Origin: Prauserella_A oleivorans
GTDB taxonomy: Bacteria; Actinomycetota; Actinomycetes; Mycobacteriales; Pseudonocardiaceae
DNA: 64,000 nt
Assembly: GCF_042685745.1 (NCBI RefSeq)
Contig: NZ_JBHUNT010000001.1
Coordinates: forward strand, 1,674,001 to 1,738,000
Direction: 5' to 3'
The notes beneath the pieces were generated by a model. That model was not told the origin of the DNA. It saw only the letters and a program-made list of their open reading frames with translations, and made no database searches. Both the position numbers and the translations under genes were made by a program. Shown in pieces: positions 60,237-64,000 of the stretch (positions are counted from its first letter, which is position 1; every line of letters begins with the position of its first letter).

Positions 60237-60887
60237 GTGATCACAGTCATGTTGGCCGACGATGAGGAGCTCGTCCGCTCGGGTCTGCGGGCGATGATGT
60301 CCGCCGCCCCGGACATCGAGGTGGTCGGCGAGGCGGTCGACGGCAGATCGGCTGTGGAGACGGCGAGACGGCTGCGGCCGGACGTCGCGTTGCTCGACAT
60401 CAAGATGCGCCAGCCTGACGACGGCATCCGGGCGCTGCGGGCGATGCAGGCGCTGCCCGAACCGCCTCGGATGGCGATGCTCACCACGTTCGACGTGGAC
60501 GAGTACGTCAGCCTCGCGCTGCGGTTCGGCGCCAACGGGTTCCTGCTCAAGGACATCGAGCCCGCCGTGCTCGTTCGCGCGGTCCGCGACCTGGCGCGCG
60601 GCGGAGCCGTGCTCGACCCGAGCGTGGCCGCCCGCATGGTCAATGCGCAGCGCGACGAGGCGCGGGCGGCGGCGCCGGCACGGCGGCTGCTGGCCTCGCT
60701 GTCGGAGCGCGAGCGCGAGGTGGTCGAGCTCATCGGGCAGGGCCTGTCCAACGCCGAGATCGGCGGCCGGCTCCACCTGTCGGAGGCGACGGTGAAGGGC
60801 TACGTCTCCGCGGTGTTGTCCAAGATCGGTGCGGCCAACCGTGTCCAGGCCGCGCTGCTGGCTTACCGCGGTGGCCTCGTGAACTGA
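60237..60887 (+). CDS. NarL/FixJ-family response regulator, orphan
   Basis: A 216-residue two-component regulator. Receiver domain: VMLADDEELVRSGLRAM (acidic pair), phospho-acceptor Asp in VALLDIKMRQPDDG, Thr in AMLTTFD and Lys in GFLLKDIEP. LuxR HTH: LSEREREVVELIGQGLSNAEIGGRLHLSEATVKGYVSAVLSKIG. GTG 60237 follows GGGAGG; ATG 60249 (MLADDEEL) would also give an intact receiver. No histidine kinase of the NarX/DesK type adjoins it: upstream is the tRNA and downstream an OmpR-type system, so its partner is elsewhere or was lost with the deletion at 59.6 kb. The 154-bp gap before it holds no gene. Confidence 0.9.
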   Translation: MITVMLADDEELVRSGLRAMMSAAPDIEVVGEAVDGRSAVETARRLRPDVALLDIKMRQPDDGIRALRAMQALPEPPRMAMLTTFDVDEYVSLALRFGANGFLLKDIEPAVLVRAVRDLARGGAVLDPSVAARMVNAQRDEARAAAPARRLLASLSEREREVVELIGQGLSNAEIGGRLHLSEATVKGYVSAVLSKIGAANRVQAALLAYRGGLVN

Positions 60888-60972
60888 CGGCCTACTCCGC
60901 GTGACGCGCCCGACACCCCGAACGGGGGTCCGCCTTAAGGCCGGTCTCAGCTGAACAGGCCAGACTGGTCGC

Positions 60973-61662
60973 ATGCGGATACTCGTTGTCGACGACGATC
61001 GGGCCGTCCGGGAGTCGCTGCGGCGCTCCCTGGAGTTCAACGGCTACCAGGTCGACGTCGCCGGTGACGGCGCGCAGGCGTTGGAGAAGGTCGTCGCCGA
61101 GCGGCCGGACGCCATGGTGCTGGACGTCATGATGCCGCGCCTCGACGGGCTCGAGGTGGCGCGCCGGCTACGCAGCACCGGAGACGACCTGCCGATCCTG
61201 GTGCTCACCGCGCGCGACACCGTGTCCGACCGCGTGTCCGGCCTCGACGCCGGCGCCGACGACTACCTGCCGAAGCCGTTCGCGCTGGAGGAGCTGCTCG
61301 CTCGCCTGCGGGCGCTGTTGCGCAGGGCGGGCGCCGAGTCGCAGTCGCACGGCGCGGAGGTGCTCAGCTTCGCCGACCTCACGCTGGACCCCGACACCCG
61401 GGAGGTGCGCCGGGGCGAGCGGCGGATCAGCCTCACCCGCACCGAGTTCGCCCTGCTCGAGCTGTTCATGACCTACCCGAAGCACGTGCTCACGCGCAGC
61501 CGGATCCTCGAGGAGGTCTGGGGCTACGACTTCCCGACCTCCGGCAACGCGCTGGAGGTCTACGTCGGCTACCTGCGGCGCAAGACCGAGGCGGACGGCG
61601 AACCGCGGTTGATCCACACCGTGCGCGGGGTCGGTTACGTCCTGCGGGAGACGCCTCCGTGA
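60973..61662 (+). CDS. mprA: OmpR-family response regulator, MprA-like
   Basis: A 229-residue response regulator. Receiver: MRILVVDDDRAVRESLRRSLEFNGYQVDVAGDG, phospho-Asp in AMVLDVMMPRLDGLEV, Lys in DYLPKPFALEELLAR. DNA-binding domain: winged HTH with LTLDPDTREVRRGERRISLTRTEFALLELFM and EVYVGYLRRKTEADGEPRLIHTVRGVGYVLRE. The whole sequence is close to mycobacterial MprA, which controls envelope stress genes with SigE. The stop overlaps the sensor kinase start (GTGA), so the two are co-translated. ATG 60973 is clear. Confidence 0.9.
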   Translation: MRILVVDDDRAVRESLRRSLEFNGYQVDVAGDGAQALEKVVAERPDAMVLDVMMPRLDGLEVARRLRSTGDDLPILVLTARDTVSDRVSGLDAGADDYLPKPFALEELLARLRALLRRAGAESQSHGAEVLSFADLTLDPDTREVRRGERRISLTRTEFALLELFMTYPKHVLTRSRILEEVWGYDFPTSGNALEVYVGYLRRKTEADGEPRLIHTVRGVGYVLRETPP

Positions 61663-63083
61663 CCCAGCAGGCAGCGCCCGCGAGCATGGCCGGGACGCCG
61701 ATCGCGAGGGGCCGGCCTGACGAGCCCCGGCGGCGGATCTCGCTGCGCACCCGCGTCATGCTGCTCGCCGCGACCTGCGTGGGCGGCACCGTGGCGCTGG
61801 TGTCGCTCGTGGCGTTCCTGACGGTGCGCGACAACCTGTACGAGCAGTTCGACGCCAACCTCACCGAACGCGCGGCGGCCGCGGCCGACAGCGTGCCCGT
61901 GGTGTCGCGCTTCCGGCAGATCCCGGTGGCCGTGCTGGTCGGCAGTGACATCCAGATCGGACTCCTGCAGGCGAACGGCCTGCTGTTCTATCCCGACAGT
62001 GGCACGGCGCCGCCGTGGGGCCGCCAGGAGCTGGCGGTGGCGACGGGTGGCGCCGAGCAGTCGTTGCGCACGGACCCCGAGACGAACATGCGCGTGGTCG
62101 CGCTGAGCTCGGGGCCGGGGCAGGCGCTGGTGCTCGCCCAGTCGCTCGAGCCGACCGAGCACACGTTGAAAGATCTGTCGTTCGTGCTGCTGTTGTTCGG
62201 CGGAGCGGGCATCGTGGTGGCCGCGGCCGCGGGCACGGCGGTCGCGCGCACGGCGCTGAGACCGGTCGAACGCCTGACCTCGGCCACCGAGCGCGTGGCC
62301 AGCACGATGGACCTACGGCCGATCCCGGTCACCGGCGACGACGAGCTGTCCAGGCTCACCCACAGCTTCAACACCATGCTGTCGGCCGTGGCCGAGTCGC
62401 AGGAGCGGCAACGCCAGCTCGTGGCGGACGCCGGGCACGAACTGCGCACGCCGTTGACCTCGCTGCGCACGAACCTGGAGCTGCTGCTGTCGGCGAGCAG
62501 GCAGGGCTCGCCCGCGCTCGCCGAGGACGTCCGTGCCGAGATCGAGGCCGACATCCGCGGCCAGCTCGACGAGCTCACCCAGCTCATCGGTGACCTCGTC
62601 GAGCTGGCGCGGGACAGCGGACCGCAGCAGCACGTCGAACGCGTCGACCTCGCCGAGGTGGTCGAGCGGGCGCTCGACCGCGCCCGCAGGCGGGCGGGCG
62701 ACACCGAGTTCGACGTGGAGCTCCAGCCCTGGGTGCTGACCGGGGACCCGGGCGTGCTCGAACGCGCGGTGTTGAACCTGCTCGACAACGCCGTGAAGTT
62801 CTCGCCGCACGGCTCGACGGTGACGGTGCGGCTGCGGCAGCTCGGCGACGGCACGGCCGTGGTGGAGATCGGTGATGCCGGGCCGGGCATCGCGCCGGAG
62901 GACCTGCCGAAGGTCTTCGAGCGCTTCTACCGTTCCCGCGAGGCGCGCACACTCCCCGGGTCCGGCCTGGGCCTGGCGATCGTGAAGCAGGCGGCCGAGC
63001 GGCACGGCGGCACGGTCTACGCGGGATCGAATCCCGATGGCGGCGCGTTGATGACCATCCGGCTGCCCGGGGTTGCCGGCTGA
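61659..63083 (+). CDS. mprB: Sensor histidine kinase, MprB-like
   Basis: A 474-residue membrane kinase that phosphorylates the adjoining response regulator. Cytoplasmic N-terminus, TM1 about residues 33-56 (VMLLAATCVGGTVALVSLVAFLTV), ~115-residue extracytoplasmic sensor, TM2 about 174-196, HAMP (ALRPVERLTSATERVASTMDL), HisKA with His260 (VADAGHELRTPLTSLRTNLE) and an ATPase domain with NLLDNAVKFS (N box), IGDAGPGIAPEDLPKVFERFYR (G1/F) and GSGLGLAIVKQ (G2). GTG 61659 overlaps the regulator stop. In M. tuberculosis MprB senses unfolded extracytoplasmic protein/cell-wall stress; the same role is inferred. Confidence 0.92.
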   Translation: MTQQAAPASMAGTPIARGRPDEPRRRISLRTRVMLLAATCVGGTVALVSLVAFLTVRDNLYEQFDANLTERAAAAADSVPVVSRFRQIPVAVLVGSDIQIGLLQANGLLFYPDSGTAPPWGRQELAVATGGAEQSLRTDPETNMRVVALSSGPGQALVLAQSLEPTEHTLKDLSFVLLLFGGAGIVVAAAAGTAVARTALRPVERLTSATERVASTMDLRPIPVTGDDELSRLTHSFNTMLSAVAESQERQRQLVADAGHELRTPLTSLRTNLELLLSASRQGSPALAEDVRAEIEADIRGQLDELTQLIGDLVELARDSGPQQHVERVDLAEVVERALDRARRRAGDTEFDVELQPWVLTGDPGVLERAVLNLLDNAVKFSPHGSTVTVRLRQLGDGTAVVEIGDAGPGIAPEDLPKVFERFYRSREARTLPGSGLGLAIVKQAAERHGGTVYAGSNPDGGALMTIRLPGVAG

Positions 63084-63142
63084 CCGGCGTCCACCTCTCG
63101 CCGCCGCGGCAGCGGATCACACCACCAACGGCTGTTGGATCA

Positions 63143-63172
63143 TGTAGAATTTTGTGTAGTTAGGTGTGATTC
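63143..63172. promoter_or_regulatory. Candidate DeoR-type operator, three imperfect 10-nt direct repeats
   Basis: TGTAGAATTT (63143-63152), TGTGTAGTTA (63153-63162) and GGTGTGATTC (63163-63172) run head to tail in an AT-rich window 26 bp before the DeoR start. Phased direct TGTGATT-like repeats are the usual binding sites of sugar-responsive DeoR repressors. The similarity between the units is modest. Confidence 0.4.
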
Positions 63173-63197
63173 GGCGGGACGGCGGGAGACTACGCGA

Positions 63198-63995
63198 GTG
63201 CTGGCGCGGCAGCGGCAAGCGATCATCCTCGAGGAGGCTCAGCGCACCGGCGCGGTACGCGTCAGCGACCTGGTGGAGCGGCTGGGCGTCTCGGACATGA
63301 CCGTGCGCCGGGACCTCGACGTCCTCGCGAGCCGTGGCCTGGTCGAGAAGGTCTACGGCGGCGCCACCACGATCACCGGCCGCAGCACCGACGAGCCCGG
63401 GTTCGAGGCCAAGTCCGTCCGGCAGCGGGAGCAGAAGGAAGCCATCGCCGAACTCGCAGCGAGCCTCGTGAAACCGGGCACCGCCATCGGGATCTCGGCC
63501 GGAACCACCACGTGGACGTTCGCTCGCGCGCTCGACGGCATCCCCGACCTCACCATCGTCACCAACTCGGTCCGCGTCGCCGACATCCTGCACGACTCCG
63601 GACAGACCGACCGGACCGTCGTGCTCACCGGCGGCGTGCGGACGCCCTCCGACGCGCTGGTGGGTCCGGTCGCCGTGCAAAGCCTGCGCAGCCTGCACCT
63701 GGACCTCGTCTTCCTCGGCGTGCACGGCATGGCCGAGGGTCCCGGCTTCACCACGCCGAACCTCACCGAGAGCGAGACCGACCGGGCACTGGTGGAGGCG
63801 GGGCGCAAACTCGTCGTGCTCGCCGACCACACCAAGTGGGGCACGGTCGGCATCAGCACCATCGCCGACCTCGCCGACGCGGGCGTGGTGGTCAGCGACA
63901 CCGGACTGCCCGAGGACGCCAGGAAAGTGCTGTCCGAGAACGCCGGCGAACTCCTGATCGCCGACCCGGAGCGCCGGGCGGAGGCGGACGAGTGA
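63198..63995 (+). CDS. DeoR-family transcriptional repressor
   Basis: A 265-residue DeoR/GlpR-type repressor. N-terminal HTH: RQRQAIILEEAQRTGAVRVSDLVERLGVSDMTVRRDLDVLASRGLVEKVYGGA, the family signature. The C-terminal sugar-phosphate sensor has the DeoRC motifs IAELAASLVKPGTAIGISAGTTTWTFA (NagB-like phosphate loop), TIVTNSVRVADIL and VVLADHTKWG. GTG 63198 follows GGCGGGAG; the frame upstream crosses the repeat region. Regulators of this type usually precede sugar catabolic or phosphotransferase genes, which would lie just beyond the window (only 5 bases remain). Confidence 0.93.
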   Translation: MLARQRQAIILEEAQRTGAVRVSDLVERLGVSDMTVRRDLDVLASRGLVEKVYGGATTITGRSTDEPGFEAKSVRQREQKEAIAELAASLVKPGTAIGISAGTTTWTFARALDGIPDLTIVTNSVRVADILHDSGQTDRTVVLTGGVRTPSDALVGPVAVQSLRSLHLDLVFLGVHGMAEGPGFTTPNLTESETDRALVEAGRKLVVLADHTKWGTVGISTIADLADAGVVVSDTGLPEDARKVLSENAGELLIADPERRAEADE

Positions 63996-64000
63996 GAAAG

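Overview
This is high-GC actinobacterial DNA. The most likely source is a Pseudonocardiaceae-type organism (Amycolatopsis, Saccharomonospora or Prauserella relatives). The pointers are strong G/C bias at third codon positions, frequent GTG/TTG starts, an actinobacterial integration host factor (mihF), a mycothiol-dependent formaldehyde dehydrogenase (mscR), an MprAB-like two-component pair, and many TetR and acyl-CoA genes. The genus cannot be fixed from sequence reading alone.

Layout. 1-5.3 kb: end of a PfkB sugar kinase, citrate synthase (gltA), a NatAB-like ABC exporter, and a complete IS5/IS427-type insertion sequence inserted upstream of the exporter. 5.3-9.1 kb: glpD, a TetR regulator and a divergent alkyl-DHAP-synthase-like flavoprotein. 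9.1-14.5 kb: a MarR regulator and divergent MFS exporter sharing two perfect 15-bp palindromes, then mscR, a secreted papain-like (C39-type) protease and a hotdog thioesterase. 14.7-23.5 kb: lipid genes (two acyl-CoA ligases, an acyl-CoA dehydrogenase, a crotonase, a TetR regulator), mihF, and an isochorismate synthase/phosphopantetheinyl transferase pair. 23.5-26.4 kb: GNAT, a DtxR-type regulator, a short HTH protein and an aminotransferase.

26.5-31.0 kb holds a cluster (sulfotransferase, SDR, DUF1214 protein, NTF2-like protein, divergent CysQ phosphatase) with two KstR-type operator boxes; it looks like part of a sterol-responsive regulon. 31.1-37.2 kb: a rodlin-like secreted protein, RecQ, several small enzymes, a virginiamycin B lyase homologue and the scar of a lost molybdenum hydroxylase gene. 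37.2-40.4 kb: a 2-oxo acid dehydrogenase E1 alpha/beta pair with a free-standing lipoyl domain and an IclR regulator. 40.4-44.7 kb: a membrane protein, an LEA-like 11-mer repeat protein, a chimeric ORF carrying a TetR ligand-binding domain without its HTH, and a FAD monooxygenase/TetR divergent pair with two operators. 44.9-48.4 kb: two Tat-exported phosphatases, PhoD and PhoX.

48.4-58.7 kb looks like one catabolic regulon: crotonase, quinone oxidoreductase, two acyl-CoA dehydrogenases and a class III CoA-transferase on one strand; an IclR regulator and a DctPQM TRAP transporter on the other. A 22-nt operator occurs, 19/22 identical, in front of both the dehydrogenase/CoA-transferase operon and the transporter, with a related palindrome in front of the regulator. 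A plausible reading is uptake of a carboxylate, CoA activation by transfer, then oxidation. A haloacid-dehalogenase-like gene and a LexA homologue follow. At 59.5-60.1 kb a decayed integrase and a decayed LuxR tail meet beside tRNA-Arg(CCT), the footprint of a lost integrative element. The window ends with an orphan NarL-type regulator, MprAB-like genes and a DeoR repressor.
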